From: Haloplanus natans DSM 17983
GTDB lineage: Archaea; Halobacteriota; Halobacteria; Halobacteriales; Haloferacaceae
Length of the DNA: 64,000 nt
Direction: 5' to 3'
NCBI RefSeq assembly: GCF_000427685.1
Contig: NZ_KE386573.1
Span: 2,030,938-2,094,937, forward strand
The translations under genes and the position numbers were made by a program. The notes under the pieces are model-generated. The model had not been told where the DNA came from, searched no databases, and saw only the letters and a list, made by a program, of their open reading frames with translations. This document shows, one piece after another, positions 45,306 to 54,695 of the stretch. Positions within the stretch are counted from its first letter, which is position 1. Each line of letters opens with the position of its first letter.

Positions 45306-46376
45306 ATGAGCGCATCGACGCCACGGGCGGTCGTCGTCGACGACTCACATTTCATGCGGACGATGCTCTCGGATATGCTCGAAAACGGGGGCGTGACCGT
45401 CGTCGACACCGCCGCCGACGGCGCGGAGGCAGTCGAGGCCGTCCTCGATCACGAGCCCGACGTGGTGACGATGGACTTACAGATGCCGGAGGTCGACGGG
45501 CTGGAGGCCGTCGAGCGGATCATGGCCGAGCGGCCGACGCCGATCCTCATGCTGAGCGCCCACACTGCCGACGGCGCCGACGTAACCTTCGAGGCGCTCG
45601 AAAAGGGCGCCGTCGACTTCTTCACCAAACCCGGCGGCGAGGTCAGCACCCGGATGTCGAGCAAGGAAGAGCAGCTAGTTCGCAAGGTGAAAGCCGTCGC
45701 CGGCGCCGACGTGAGCGGTGGCCGGTCGTCACGGCCGGGAGGGCGCTCCCGGTCGACGTCGACGACCGCCGCTGCCACCGACTACGAGGAGGGGGCAACG
45801 GTGGTGATCGCCTCCTCGACCGGTGGGCCGACGGTCGTCGAACGGGTCGTCGCGGGGCTGCCGCGTGCCGCCGACCTCCGGATCATCGTCGTCCAGCATA
45901 TGCCCGACGCGTTCACCGGACGGTTCGCCGACCGGCTCGACGCCGCGAGCGAGTACGACGTGCGCGAGGCCGAGGACGGCGCCCGCATCGGCGGCGGCGA
46001 GGCACTCGTCGCACCGGGCGGGAAACACCTCGTCGTCGCCGGCGCCGGCGGCGGTCGACTCCGGACCAAGCTGACCGAGGACCCGCCGGAACACGGCGTC
46101 CGGCCCGCCGCCGACGTGACGATGCGCTCGGCGGCCGAGACGGTTGACGGCCCGCTCGTCGGCGTCGTCCTCACCGGCATGGGCGCCGACGGCGCCGAGG
46201 GCGTGCAGGCCATCGCCGACGCCGGCGGCCACGTCATCGCCCAAGACGAGGCCTCGTCGGCGGTGTTCGGAATGCCGAAACGCGCGATCGAACTCGGCTG
46301 TGTCGACGACGTGCTGTCGGGCGACGACGTACCCGACGGGGTTCTCGACGCGACCAAACTGGAGGTTAACGCATGA
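45306..46376 (+). CDS. cheB: Chemotaxis response regulator protein-glutamate methylesterase CheB
   Basis: A 356-residue CheB: receiver domain with phospho-Asp57 (TMDLQMPEVDGLEAV) and Lys, then a Ser/Arg-rich linker, then the methylesterase/deamidase domain with IASSTGGPTVVERVV (catalytic Ser), VVQHMPDAF (His) and GMGADGAEGVQAI (Asp). It removes methyl groups from receptor glutamates and its receiver is activated by CheA. ATG 45306 is chosen because the longer frame lacks homology. Its stop overlaps the ATG of cheA by 4 bp. Confidence 0.95.
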   Translation: MSASTPRAVVVDDSHFMRTMLSDMLENGGVTVVDTAADGAEAVEAVLDHEPDVVTMDLQMPEVDGLEAVERIMAERPTPILMLSAHTADGADVTFEALEKGAVDFFTKPGGEVSTRMSSKEEQLVRKVKAVAGADVSGGRSSRPGGRSRSTSTTAAATDYEEGATVVIASSTGGPTVVERVVAGLPRAADLRIIVVQHMPDAFTGRFADRLDAASEYDVREAEDGARIGGGEALVAPGGKHLVVAGAGGGRLRTKLTEDPPEHGVRPAADVTMRSAAETVDGPLVGVVLTGMGADGAEGVQAIADAGGHVIAQDEASSAVFGMPKRAIELGCVDDVLSGDDVPDGVLDATKLEVNA

Positions 46377-48304
46377 CCGAAGAGTACGTCCAGGCGTTCG
46401 TCCACGAGAGCGAAGAGCAGTTGACCGACCTCAACAACTCCCTGCTGGCGCTGGAGTCGGACCCGGACGACCGCGAGGCCATGGACGACATCTTCCGGAC
46501 GGCCCACACCCTGAAGGGGAACTTCGGCGCGATGGGCTACGACGAGGCCAGCGACCTCGCCCACGCCATCGAGGACCTCCTCGACGAACTCCGAGAGGGT
46601 GACATGACGGTAACGCCCGAAGTGATGGATCTGGTGTTCGCAGGTGTCGACCGCCTCGAACTCGCCGTCGAATCCATCGACGCGGACGGCACCGTCGACG
46701 TCGAGACGGCCGACCTCGAGACGGATATCCGGACGGTCATCGAGGGCGGCGGCGCGACGGGTGCGGAAGACGGCGGTACCGACGCGGACGGGACGGACCA
46801 GGTCGACACCTTCGAGGTGACAGTCGAGGTAGGCGATTCGGAGATGAAAGGCGTCGACGGGATGCTCGTCCTCGAAGCCATCCGCGAGGAGTGTGATCTG
46901 GTCGACGCGACGCCCGACCCCGAGGCCATCGAGGACGGCGAGTACGAGGACGACTTCGCCCTCGTCGTCGCCTCGACGACTGCCGACGAACTCCGGGCGA
47001 CGCTCGATCGGGTCTCCGCCATCGAGGACGCCACGCTGTCACAGGCAGGGACGGAAACGTCCAAAGCGAACGACCCCGAGGACGAAAGCGAGGCCGACGA
47101 CGCGAGCACGGACGACGCCCAGCGGGCGAACGGCGAGAGCGAACCCGACGCCAGTAACGGCTCCTCCCGGGAAATCAGCTCCGTCCGGGTCGACGTCGAT
47201 CAGTTAGACGACCTGCACGGCCTCGTCGAGCAGTTGGTCACCAGCCGGATCAAGCTCCGCCGCGCCGTCGACGACGGCGACGTGGGGAGCGCGACGGACA
47301 CGCTCGGCGAACTCGACAAGATCACCGGCAACCTCCAGAACACGGTGATGGACATGCGGCTGATCCCGATGCGGAAGGTGATCAGCAAGTTCCCGCGGCT
47401 GGTTCGTGACCTCGCCCGCGAACAGGAAAAGGAGATCGACTTCCGGATGGAGGGTCAGGATATCGAACTCGACCGCACCATCCTGACCGAGATCAGCGAT
47501 CCGCTCATGCACATCCTCCGGAACGCGGTCGATCACGGCATCGAACCGCCCGCAGAACGGGAAGCGGCGGGGAAGGATCGCGAGGGGTCTATCGAGCTAC
47601 GGGCGAGCCGCGAACGCGACCACGTCACCGTCACCGTCGAGGACGACGGCCGCGGTCTGGACGTGGACGAACTCCGGCGGAAGGCGGCCGAGAAGGGGGT
47701 TCGGACCGAGGCCGAACTCGACTCGATGGAGGACTCCGAGGTGTACGATCTAGTCTTCCACCCGGGCTTCTCGACGGCCGACGAGGTGACCGACGTGAGC
47801 GGCCGAGGCGTCGGCATGGACGTGGTCCACAGCACGGTCAAACAGCTCGACGGCTCGGTGAACGTCGAGAGCGAGCACGGCGAGGGAACGAGTGTCACCC
47901 TGCGCCTGCCGGTGACCGTCGCCATCGTCAAGGTGCTGTTCATCGAAGTCGGGAGCGAGGAGTACGGCGTCCCGATCAAGAACATCGACGAGGTGAGCCG
48001 CATCCCCGAAGTCGAGACGATCAACGAGCAGCCGATGATCGAACACGACGAGGACATCTACCCGGTCGTCGACCTCGCCTCGGAGCTCGACGTACCCGGC
48101 GAGACGGCCAACGGTGACGGGATGCTCCTGCGCATCCGCAAGTCAGAGCGTCGGGCCGCGCTCCGCTGTGACGCCGTAAACAAACAGGAGGAAGTCGTGG
48201 TCAAGCCGCTCGAAGGCGTGTTGAGCGGCATCCCGGGACTCAGCGGGACGGCCGTCCTCGGCGACGGCAACATCGTCCCGATCCTCGACGTGGTGACGCT
48301 CTGA
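46373..48304 (+). CDS. cheA: Chemotaxis histidine kinase CheA
   Basis: A 643-residue CheA. The Hpt domain (1-110) has the phosphorylated His45 (AHTLKGNFGAMGY). A P2-like CheY/CheB docking region is followed by a long acidic, Ser/Asn-containing linker (about 215-260). Then come the dimerisation helices (DLHGLVEQLVTSRIKLRRA), the ATPase domain with LMHILRNAVDHGIE, VTVEDDGRGLD and GRGVGMDVVHSTVKQ, and the C-terminal CheW-like domain (KVLFIEVGSEEYGVPI). All motifs are intact. It overlaps cheB by 4 bp and is followed by cheR after 4 nt. Confidence 0.96.
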   Translation: MTEEYVQAFVHESEEQLTDLNNSLLALESDPDDREAMDDIFRTAHTLKGNFGAMGYDEASDLAHAIEDLLDELREGDMTVTPEVMDLVFAGVDRLELAVESIDADGTVDVETADLETDIRTVIEGGGATGAEDGGTDADGTDQVDTFEVTVEVGDSEMKGVDGMLVLEAIREECDLVDATPDPEAIEDGEYEDDFALVVASTTADELRATLDRVSAIEDATLSQAGTETSKANDPEDESEADDASTDDAQRANGESEPDASNGSSREISSVRVDVDQLDDLHGLVEQLVTSRIKLRRAVDDGDVGSATDTLGELDKITGNLQNTVMDMRLIPMRKVISKFPRLVRDLAREQEKEIDFRMEGQDIELDRTILTEISDPLMHILRNAVDHGIEPPAEREAAGKDREGSIELRASRERDHVTVTVEDDGRGLDVDELRRKAAEKGVRTEAELDSMEDSEVYDLVFHPGFSTADEVTDVSGRGVGMDVVHSTVKQLDGSVNVESEHGEGTSVTLRLPVTVAIVKVLFIEVGSEEYGVPIKNIDEVSRIPEVETINEQPMIEHDEDIYPVVDLASELDVPGETANGDGMLLRIRKSERRAALRCDAVNKQEEVVVKPLEGVLSGIPGLSGTAVLGDGNIVPILDVVTL

Positions 48305-48308
48305 ACCG

Positions 48309-49115
48309 ATGAGCGAGACAACCGACGCCTTCGACCGGCTGCTCGCCCACCTCGCGGCGGAACTGGACTTCGAGTCGTCGTACTACAACGAGTCGTATCT
48401 GGATCGCCGCATCTCCGCCCGGATGCGCCGGCGGGACGTGGAGGGCTACGACGAGTACCTCGACCTGGTGCGGTCCGATCCCGAGGAGCCGGGGGCGCTA
48501 CTCGACTCCCTCTCGATCAACGTCACCAGCTTCTATCGCAACCCCGAGGCGTGGGAGCCGATCCGGGACGCGCTACGGACGGTGACGGCCGGCCGCGGCC
48601 GGACGACGGTGTGGAGCGCCCCCTGTTCGGACGGGCGGGAGCCGTACTCGCTGGCGATGCTTGCCCTCGACGACGACGAGATTCGCACCCGCCGGCTCGA
48701 CATCGTGGGCACCGACATCAACGAAGACGTCCTCGAACGGGCGCGAGCGGGCGTCTACCGGACGACCAAGACACGGGACGTGGCAAGCGAACTCGAACCC
48801 CTCGACGACGCGGAGCGGTACGTGGACCGCGAGGACGACACCTTCGCCGTCCGCGACGAGGTGAAAGAGCTGGTGACGTTCGAACAGCACGACCTCATCG
48901 CGGACGAGCCGAAAGGGGGCGTTGATCTCGCGCTGTGTCGCAACCTTCTCATCTACATCAACACGGAGTCGAAGCGAGCGGTGGTCGATACGGTGCTCTC
49001 GTCGCTCCGCGAGGGCGGCTACCTCGTCATCGGGATGACGGAGACGCTACCACGAGGGAGCCGGGACGCGGTCGAAACGGTCGACAAACGGCGACGCGTC
49101 TACCGACGGACCTGA
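48309..49115 (+). CDS. cheR: Chemotaxis protein methyltransferase CheR
   Basis: A 268-residue CheR that methylates receptor glutamates with S-adenosylmethionine. Features: LDFESSYYNESYLDRRISAR (N-terminal domain), SINVTSFYRNPEAWE, the SAM motif TVWSAPCSDGREPYSLAML (where Cys-Ser-Asp-Gly-Arg-Glu-Pro-Tyr is the CheR signature), VGTDINEDVLERARAGVY, and DLALCRNLLIYINTESKR. The length is typical. It is followed by the HEAT gene after one nucleotide. Confidence 0.95.
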   Translation: MSETTDAFDRLLAHLAAELDFESSYYNESYLDRRISARMRRRDVEGYDEYLDLVRSDPEEPGALLDSLSINVTSFYRNPEAWEPIRDALRTVTAGRGRTTVWSAPCSDGREPYSLAMLALDDDEIRTRRLDIVGTDINEDVLERARAGVYRTTKTRDVASELEPLDDAERYVDREDDTFAVRDEVKELVTFEQHDLIADEPKGGVDLALCRNLLIYINTESKRAVVDTVLSSLREGGYLVIGMTETLPRGSRDAVETVDKRRRVYRRT

Positions 49116-49116
49116 C

Positions 49117-50322
49117 ATGTCGCTCTACCAGCTGGAGAAAGACCGCGACGTGGACGCCCTGCTGGATCACCTGAAGCTCAGCGACTCGGCGTCGATCCGG
49201 AAGCGAGCCGCCGAAATCCTGGGCGACGTGGTCGACGACGAGCCACAGGCGGTCGACGCGCTCGTCCGGACGGCCAAAAACGACGACGACGAGGCGGTCC
49301 GCGGCGCCGCTATCGACGCCCTCGACGCGATCGGAGGCGAGGCCATCGAGCGGCTGGTCGCGGAGATGGCCGGGGTCGATGCCGACGGCGCCGACTGGGT
49401 GCGCGCCGAGGCGTTCGTCGAGACGCTCTCGGCCGACCGCCCGGAGCTTCGGATGGCGGCCGCGAACGCGCTTCGCCGGCTGGGCGATGCGGGGGCGCTC
49501 CCGGCGCTGGTCGAGGCGCTCGAGGATCCCAACCCGCGAGTTCGTACCCGGGCCGCGCGGGCTTGCGGCGCCGTCGGGGACGAACGGGCGGCAAAGGCGC
49601 TCGGCGCCCGCCTCGACGACCCGGTCGGCCGGGTTCGCCGCGAGGCCGCCGACGCGCTGGCCTCCATCGGCGCCCTCTCCCCGCTGCTCGACGCCGTCGA
49701 CGACGAGAACGACGAGGTGCGCTACGCGGCGGTCATGGCGCTCGGCGGGTATCAGGGGTCGGCGGCCATCGATCCGCTCATCGGCGCGCTCGACGACGAC
49801 AGCGACGTGGTGCGGCGGGCGGCCGTCTTCTCCATCGTCGAGTTGCTCGCGGCCGCGCCGACGGAACAGAGCCACCGCATCCGTGAAACGGTCGTCGATC
49901 GGCTGGGCTCGGCCGACCGGAGCGTCGTCGATCCGCTCGTCGAATTGCTCGAAGAGAGCAACCAGCCACGGGAGCGGCGCAACGTCGCCTGGCTTCTCGG
50001 GCGCGTCGCCGACGACGAGGGGTACGCCGACGCCGTCGAGGCGCTGGTCGGCGCCCTCGACGCCGCCGACGGCACCACCGCGCAGTTCGCGGCGACCAGC
50101 CTCGTCCACCTCGACGGCGAGGCCGTCGAGGACGAACTCCTCGATCTGCTGGAGGATCCGGACCCCTCGGACGCGGCGCGGTCGAAGGCGGTGTTCGTCC
50201 TCGGCAAAGTCGGCGGCGAGCGTGCCCGCGACCGACTCGAGGCGCTTCTGGATCGCACCGGCGACGAGGAGGTCCGCAAACAGGCCTTCGCCGCCCTGTC
50301 GAAACTCGGAGGCCGTCGATGA
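49117..50322 (+). CDS. HEAT-repeat (PBS-lyase-like) chemotaxis-operon protein
   Basis: A 401-residue protein made of about ten HEAT/PBS-lyase repeats: IRKRAAEILGDVVDD, VRGAAIDALDAIGG, LRMAAANALRRLGDAGALPA, VRTRAARACGAVGD, VRREAADALASIGAL and VRYAAVMALGGYQG are typical repeat units. HEAT solenoids act as protein-protein scaffolds. In Halobacterium a homologous gene lies in the che region and interacts with CheF. The position here, between cheR and cheF1 with 1-4 bp coupling, supports the same role. No catalytic residues are seen. Confidence 0.85.
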   Translation: MSLYQLEKDRDVDALLDHLKLSDSASIRKRAAEILGDVVDDEPQAVDALVRTAKNDDDEAVRGAAIDALDAIGGEAIERLVAEMAGVDADGADWVRAEAFVETLSADRPELRMAAANALRRLGDAGALPALVEALEDPNPRVRTRAARACGAVGDERAAKALGARLDDPVGRVRREAADALASIGALSPLLDAVDDENDEVRYAAVMALGGYQGSAAIDPLIGALDDDSDVVRRAAVFSIVELLAAAPTEQSHRIRETVVDRLGSADRSVVDPLVELLEESNQPRERRNVAWLLGRVADDEGYADAVEALVGALDAADGTTAQFAATSLVHLDGEAVEDELLDLLEDPDPSDAARSKAVFVLGKVGGERARDRLEALLDRTGDEEVRKQAFAALSKLGGRR

Positions 50323-51185
50323 GCGAGGGCGAGCGGAAGGTGGTCGATACGCGCGGGAAGTTCACGCAGGTCGTCAAGGACGGCCGCGAACTGAACGACG
50401 CGGAGTGGTCCGGGGGGCGCATCCTGCTGTCGAACAGGCGGCTGATTCTCGCGGGCAACGGCGGCAAACGGACGATCCCCCTCCCGAAAATCGAGAGTCT
50501 GGAGGGGCGGACGGACGTGAACCAGCTGGTCGCGAAGGTGTCCGGCTACGTCAGCCTCCAGATCGCGGGCGGCGACGTGGTGCTCGTCTCCGCGGACGAC
50601 CCCGAGTCGTTCGAGCGGCTCCTGTACCGTGCCCTCCTGGATCGAAAGATCGTTCTCGCGCGCCACCCTGCGGTCGAGGGCGGCGTCGTCACCGACGCCG
50701 AGTGGGAGAAAGGCCGACTGAAAATCGAGGAGGGGGCCGTCGCCCTCGCCATCGCCGACGGCTCGTTCGTCGAAATCGACCTCGACGACATCGGGTCGAT
50801 GGAGGCCAACGAGCGGTCGGTCAGAGACGAGAAACGACGGGTGCTGGAGGTCGAACACAGCGAAGACGGGACGAGCGTCCAGACGTATCTCTCGGGGTCG
50901 ACGCGCCGGTGTGCGATCCTCGAGAGCCTCCTCCGGAAAGGGGAGAGCCGGAGCGAGATCGGTGTCGATCTTTCCGAGCGACAGAACGAGGTGTTGATGG
51001 CGCTGTATTCGGGAGTGTCGCCGTTCGAGATTCCCGACTTCCTCGGGATGGACGTCGACGAGGTAGAGGAGGTGTTCGACCGCCTGATCGAACTCGAAGT
51101 CGTCGAGGAGATACGGGTCCGGCGCGAAGTCGCGCTCAACGCTCGCGGGCGCAACATCGCCAGCGAGGCGATGAACGACCAATGA
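50319..51185 (+). CDS. cheF1: CheF-family archaellum/chemotaxis adaptor (DUF439), copy 1
   Basis: A 288-residue DUF439 protein. CheF proteins link CheY, CheC and CheD to the archaellum motor in haloarchaea and are needed for switching. The protein starts KVVDTRGKFTQVVKDG, has an N-terminal PH-like beta domain (WSGGRILLSNRRLILAGNG, RTIPLPKIESLEGR) and a C-terminal winged-helix region (LSERQNEVLMALYSGVSPFE, ELEVVEEIRVRREVALNARG). It overlaps the HEAT gene by 4 bp and ends the rightward che operon. A paralog on the opposite strand is cheF2. Confidence 0.87.
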   Translation: MSEGERKVVDTRGKFTQVVKDGRELNDAEWSGGRILLSNRRLILAGNGGKRTIPLPKIESLEGRTDVNQLVAKVSGYVSLQIAGGDVVLVSADDPESFERLLYRALLDRKIVLARHPAVEGGVVTDAEWEKGRLKIEEGAVALAIADGSFVEIDLDDIGSMEANERSVRDEKRRVLEVEHSEDGTSVQTYLSGSTRRCAILESLLRKGESRSEIGVDLSERQNEVLMALYSGVSPFEIPDFLGMDVDEVEEVFDRLIELEVVEEIRVRREVALNARGRNIASEAMNDQ

Positions 51186-51197
51186 GCGCGGCCGGGG

Positions 51198-52025
51198 TTA
51201 CCCGTTGGACTCGGCGACGAATACCGATCCCTCGGCCCGGATCGACAGGTCGAACGCTCCTTCGAGAACGTTGATGCTCGCCCGCTGTGTGTATCGCGGA
51301 TCGAGATGGCAGTGTGCGAGCGCACGCTCCCGTTCGAGCCGCGCGGAGAGGAGGTGGAGAAACCGGAACACCGTCCGCAGTTCGAACGTCTCGAGGAGGT
51401 CGGGGAGGATGTCGAACTCGACGGACAGCGTGCCGGCTGCCTGTCGCGCCCCGATCGCTCGCGAGAGCGTCTCGCCGACGCCGCTCAGATCAGGCCGGCC
51501 ATCGAGCATCAGGACTTCTATCGATCGAGCCGAGGGGTCGATATCGACCTCGGACAGCGGCTCCGTGACCGTCGTGACGACCGTCGTCGACGCTGGCCAC
51601 GACGGGAGCGCACGATCCAGAAGTCGGAGTCGGTCGGCCGGGTTCGCCGTGACGATCATCGCGTGGTCGCCGCGCGAGAGGAAATGCGTGCGAGCGTTGT
51701 CCGCCGCGTCGTCGGACGGGGCGATCACGAGAACGTTTCCGGTTCCGCCGACCGCATCGGCAACGTGGGCGCCGGCTTCGAGTTGTGACGCCGCGTGGCC
51801 GAACAGGTGAGACTTGAACGCGTCGACCGCGTCGTCGTCGTCGCCCGCGTAGGTCTCCCCCTGGGTCCCGCAGTGGGGACACCGCCACGCGACTCCCACG
51901 TCGTCGCGGCGGAGATTCGACTCCGCGTGGTCGAGGAGGTGGGCGCCGACCGCTTCGGCCGCGGCGTCACCGCTCGCGGTCCAGCAACCGAACGCACACC
52001 GCCGACACTGCCATCGGTAGACCAT
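51198..52025 (-). CDS. Zinc-ribbon plus RecA/KaiC-like (DUF7504-type) protein
   Basis: A 275-residue protein between two cheF genes. The N-terminal ~90 residues hold two zinc ribbons (CRRCAFGC ... HLLDHAE, and CPHCGTQ ... HLFGHAA). The C-terminal part has RecA/KaiC-like strands: NVLVIAPSDDAADNARTHFL, MIVTANPADRLRLLDRALP, IEVLMLDGRPDLSGVGETLS. The P-loop GKT is lost (APSDDAADNA), so it probably does not hydrolyse ATP. A shorter relative lies at 25445. Its strict position in the motility cluster suggests a role in signalling, but this is inference. Confidence 0.7.
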   Translation of the reverse strand: MVYRWQCRRCAFGCWTASGDAAAEAVGAHLLDHAESNLRRDDVGVAWRCPHCGTQGETYAGDDDDAVDAFKSHLFGHAASQLEAGAHVADAVGGTGNVLVIAPSDDAADNARTHFLSRGDHAMIVTANPADRLRLLDRALPSWPASTTVVTTVTEPLSEVDIDPSARSIEVLMLDGRPDLSGVGETLSRAIGARQAAGTLSVEFDILPDLLETFELRTVFRFLHLLSARLERERALAHCHLDPRYTQRASINVLEGAFDLSIRAEGSVFVAESNG

Positions 52026-52087
52026 CGACGGCTAGCTCACCACCGGTCGGCCGTCCCGTGCCGGCCGTAGCCGGGCGATTCGGATCG

Positions 52088-52957
52088 TCACGCGTTGACT
52101 TCCTCTAGCCGGCTGTTGACGACGACCCGCCCTTTCGGCGTCAGCGCCGTCCCGTCGTCGCCGTCGACGACGAGGCCTTTCTCACGGAGGCCGTTCAGCA
52201 CTATGGTCGTTTGGCTGGCGTCGGCGGCGACCACGTCGAGGGGGTCGACACCCTCCCCCGCGGAGTAGATGCCGACGAGGACCTGCACCTCCTCGTCGGA
52301 GAGGCTCACGTCCTGCAGGGATTCGACGATGTCGCTGTACTCCAGCCGGAAGTACCGACCGAGGAGGTTCATCACCCGTTCGGAGGGGAGGGCAACGACC
52401 GAAAGGAGAGCGGTCGTCCGCGGGACGTGTCGCACCGACAGCGCGGGTTTGGTCTCGCCGGCGAGCGTCCGCGTCTCCTTCTCGAAATCAGTCACCGTCG
52501 CCAGATCGATGGCGAAGTCGACGTTCGGGCCGGCGAAAGCGAGGGCGCCGTCGTCGACGGTGAGTTTCGCCTTGCGGATCGTCGAGTCGACGACCCGTCC
52601 CCCGCGCTCGGCGGGGTGTTCGACCGTCACCGTGCGCCCGTTCAGGTGCGCTTTGAACAGGACGGTCGCGAACTTCTCGACCGTGTCGCTCTCGGCCTCG
52701 ACGACGGCCATGCGTCGTCCTTCGTCGGTCCGGTAGGCGACGGTGATCGAGTCGCTGAAAAACGAGCGCATCTCCGGCGGGACGTGCCCGACCGCGATGT
52801 CGAACATCGTCGAGGTGGGTATCGTCACCTTGTGGTCGTCGCCGACGAGCACGAGCCGTTTTCGGCTCATCACGATACGCCCGCGAACCGGGTCCTCGCG
52901 ACTCATGTCGGTCACGAAGAAGCGGCCGACGAAGTCGGCGATGACGCGTTCAGACAT
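52088..52957 (-). CDS. cheF2: CheF-family archaellum/chemotaxis adaptor (DUF439), copy 2
   Basis: A 289-residue DUF439 protein similar in layout to cheF1: VIADFVGRFFVTDMSREDPV, GRIVMSRKRLVLVGDDHKVT, and the C-terminal wing YSDIVESLQDVSLSDEEVQV, LREKGLVVDGDDGTALTPKG. It directly follows arlJ with an 8-bp overlap, so it is translated as the last but one gene of the leftward archaellum operon. The two CheF paralogs are therefore on opposite strands, one tied to che, the other to arl, which mirrors their bridging function. Confidence 0.87.
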   Translation of the reverse strand: MSERVIADFVGRFFVTDMSREDPVRGRIVMSRKRLVLVGDDHKVTIPTSTMFDIAVGHVPPEMRSFFSDSITVAYRTDEGRRMAVVEAESDTVEKFATVLFKAHLNGRTVTVEHPAERGGRVVDSTIRKAKLTVDDGALAFAGPNVDFAIDLATVTDFEKETRTLAGETKPALSVRHVPRTTALLSVVALPSERVMNLLGRYFRLEYSDIVESLQDVSLSDEEVQVLVGIYSAGEGVDPLDVVAADASQTTIVLNGLREKGLVVDGDDGTALTPKGRVVVNSRLEEVNA

Positions 52958-54695
52958 TCAACAACCCCCCCACGACCGTCATGGTCAGCACGGCGACGGC
53001 ACAGCCGATCCAGGTCAGAGCGACGAAATGGAGGAGGGCGTTCGCCTTGTGGCCGCCATCGACAGTCCGGATGATGAGCGCGGAGAGGACGGCGTTGATC
53101 ATCACCACCCCGAGGAGGAGAAACTGGATGAGCGGGAGGTCGTACACCCCCGTGTGGATGAGTTTCCCCACGTCGAGCTGTGAGCTAGTCCCGAGTTCGA
53201 GCGACATCCCCGCGAGGATGTCGACGATTTTGAAGCCGATGAAGAAGGCAAAGGAGGAGGCGGCGGTGATCCCGTACAGCAGGCCGATCATCGTGACCGT
53301 CGCCTGCTGGCGCTGCTGTCTGAGCTGGTTGACGTGGTTCATGTTCTGACTGATGAGTTCGCCGAGCTGTTTCGGCTCGCCCCCCATCTGCCTACCGACG
53401 AGATACATCTCGCTGAACTTCTGAATCAGGTACGAGCGCGTGTTGGCGGTGAAATACTCCCACGCGCGGTCGGGTTCCAGCCGCATGTTCAGCCGCTTGA
53501 ACAGGTCGTCCACGTCCTCGGTGAGGGGGCCGAAATCCTTCTTCCGGAGCGTCTTGAGAACCGCGGTGGTCGTCGACTGCTTCGCCGTCTCGCTCGCGCC
53601 GAGCGCCCGGATGAAACTCGGGAACTCGTCGTCGCGGGATTTGATGCGCTCCTCGTGGAACCGGAAGGCGACGCCCGGAATCGCCAGCGGCGTGACGGGA
53701 ATGGCCATGTAGAGCGGGCGCGGGATCGAGGCGACGGGCAGGAGGTCGGTCAGACCGGGCACGCCGCCGAAGAGGTCGCCGACGACGAGGACGACGAGGA
53801 CGAGAGAGAGCACGCCGCCGGCGATCAAACTCCCGATCATCGACCACTCGCCCTCGGGGCGCACGTCGTCGGGGTAGTACCAGATCGGGTCGTACGGCGT
53901 TAGCGTTCGGATGACGAGGAAGAAGCCGGTCTGGACGAAGCCATAGAGGACGATGACGGCCCCGACGGTCATGGTCGGGTCCGTCCCCGTCAGGATGGGG
54001 AGGACGATGGCGAACACGAGCGCGAAGGTCATCGAGAGCACCATCGACAGGTAGAGGTCCTTCATGACTTCGAGGTTATCGAGCGTACTCTCGTACATCG
54101 TCACGTAGTTCTGGATCATCACCTGCTGCTCGCTGAGGAGGAACTCGCTGAGTTCCTGCCCGGCGTTGACGGTGTAGGCGAGGCGGTCGAAAAAATCCGC
54201 GAGGGGGTCGCTCGGGATGCGCCGGGCGCGGCGGCGACAGGCGTCGTCGAGACTCTGGTTCCACGTGTCGACCAGTTGGACGACGCGGTTGATCTCGTCG
54301 GCGAGAGCGCCGTACTCCTCCTCTTCGCCGAGTTTTCGGAACACCTCCATGCGGTCGATGTTCGTCGTCGACAGGACCGTCATATGCGTCATCAGGAGGT
54401 GGTACTGGTTCTCCATCTCGACGCGTTCCTGGCTGACCAGGAGTTTGGGGTAGGCCACCGCCGCAAAGAGGACGAGGCCGCCGAGGAGGGGAATGGGAAG
54501 CCGGATCGAAAGCGGGAGCGAGACGAGGACGGCGACGGCGACGGTGCCGGCGAAGAAAGCGACGGAGGGAAGCACGATGAGGGAGATGTACCGCGACATC
54601 TCCATGTCCATCCGCTCGTACGCCTCGACGATGGATGCGAGCGTCTCCGAAGAGGTGAGATCGGACCCGCCCTCCGCTGCTGGTTCGGACGCCAT
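52950..54695 (-). CDS. arlJ: Archaellum membrane platform protein ArlJ (FlaJ)
   Basis: A 581-residue polytopic membrane protein of the GspF/TadC platform family, which anchors ArlI in the membrane. It begins with an acidic stretch and a cytoplasmic helical pair, then helices ISLIVLPSVAFFAGTVAVAV and a second pair in the middle (ALVFAIVLPILTG, IVLYGFVQTGFFLVI), ending with a cluster of helices (AVLSALIIRTVDGG, AVLTMTVVGGLL). The start MASEPAAEGGSD at 54695 shares its A with the arlI stop. The longer frame to 55784 is the antisense-frame extension inside arlI and is discarded. Confidence 0.93.
   Translation of the reverse strand: MASEPAAEGGSDLTSSETLASIVEAYERMDMEMSRYISLIVLPSVAFFAGTVAVAVLVSLPLSIRLPIPLLGGLVLFAAVAYPKLLVSQERVEMENQYHLLMTHMTVLSTTNIDRMEVFRKLGEEEEYGALADEINRVVQLVDTWNQSLDDACRRRARRIPSDPLADFFDRLAYTVNAGQELSEFLLSEQQVMIQNYVTMYESTLDNLEVMKDLYLSMVLSMTFALVFAIVLPILTGTDPTMTVGAVIVLYGFVQTGFFLVIRTLTPYDPIWYYPDDVRPEGEWSMIGSLIAGGVLSLVLVVLVVGDLFGGVPGLTDLLPVASIPRPLYMAIPVTPLAIPGVAFRFHEERIKSRDDEFPSFIRALGASETAKQSTTTAVLKTLRKKDFGPLTEDVDDLFKRLNMRLEPDRAWEYFTANTRSYLIQKFSEMYLVGRQMGGEPKQLGELISQNMNHVNQLRQQRQQATVTMIGLLYGITAASSFAFFIGFKIVDILAGMSLELGTSSQLDVGKLIHTGVYDLPLIQFLLLGVVMINAVLSALIIRTVDGGHKANALLHFVALTWIGCAVAVLTMTVVGGLLNV

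Noticed and set aside
49379-51274. 631-residue plus-strand frame overlapping the HEAT and cheF1 genes
   Set aside because: Arg/Ser/Pro-rich alternate frame of two well-supported genes.
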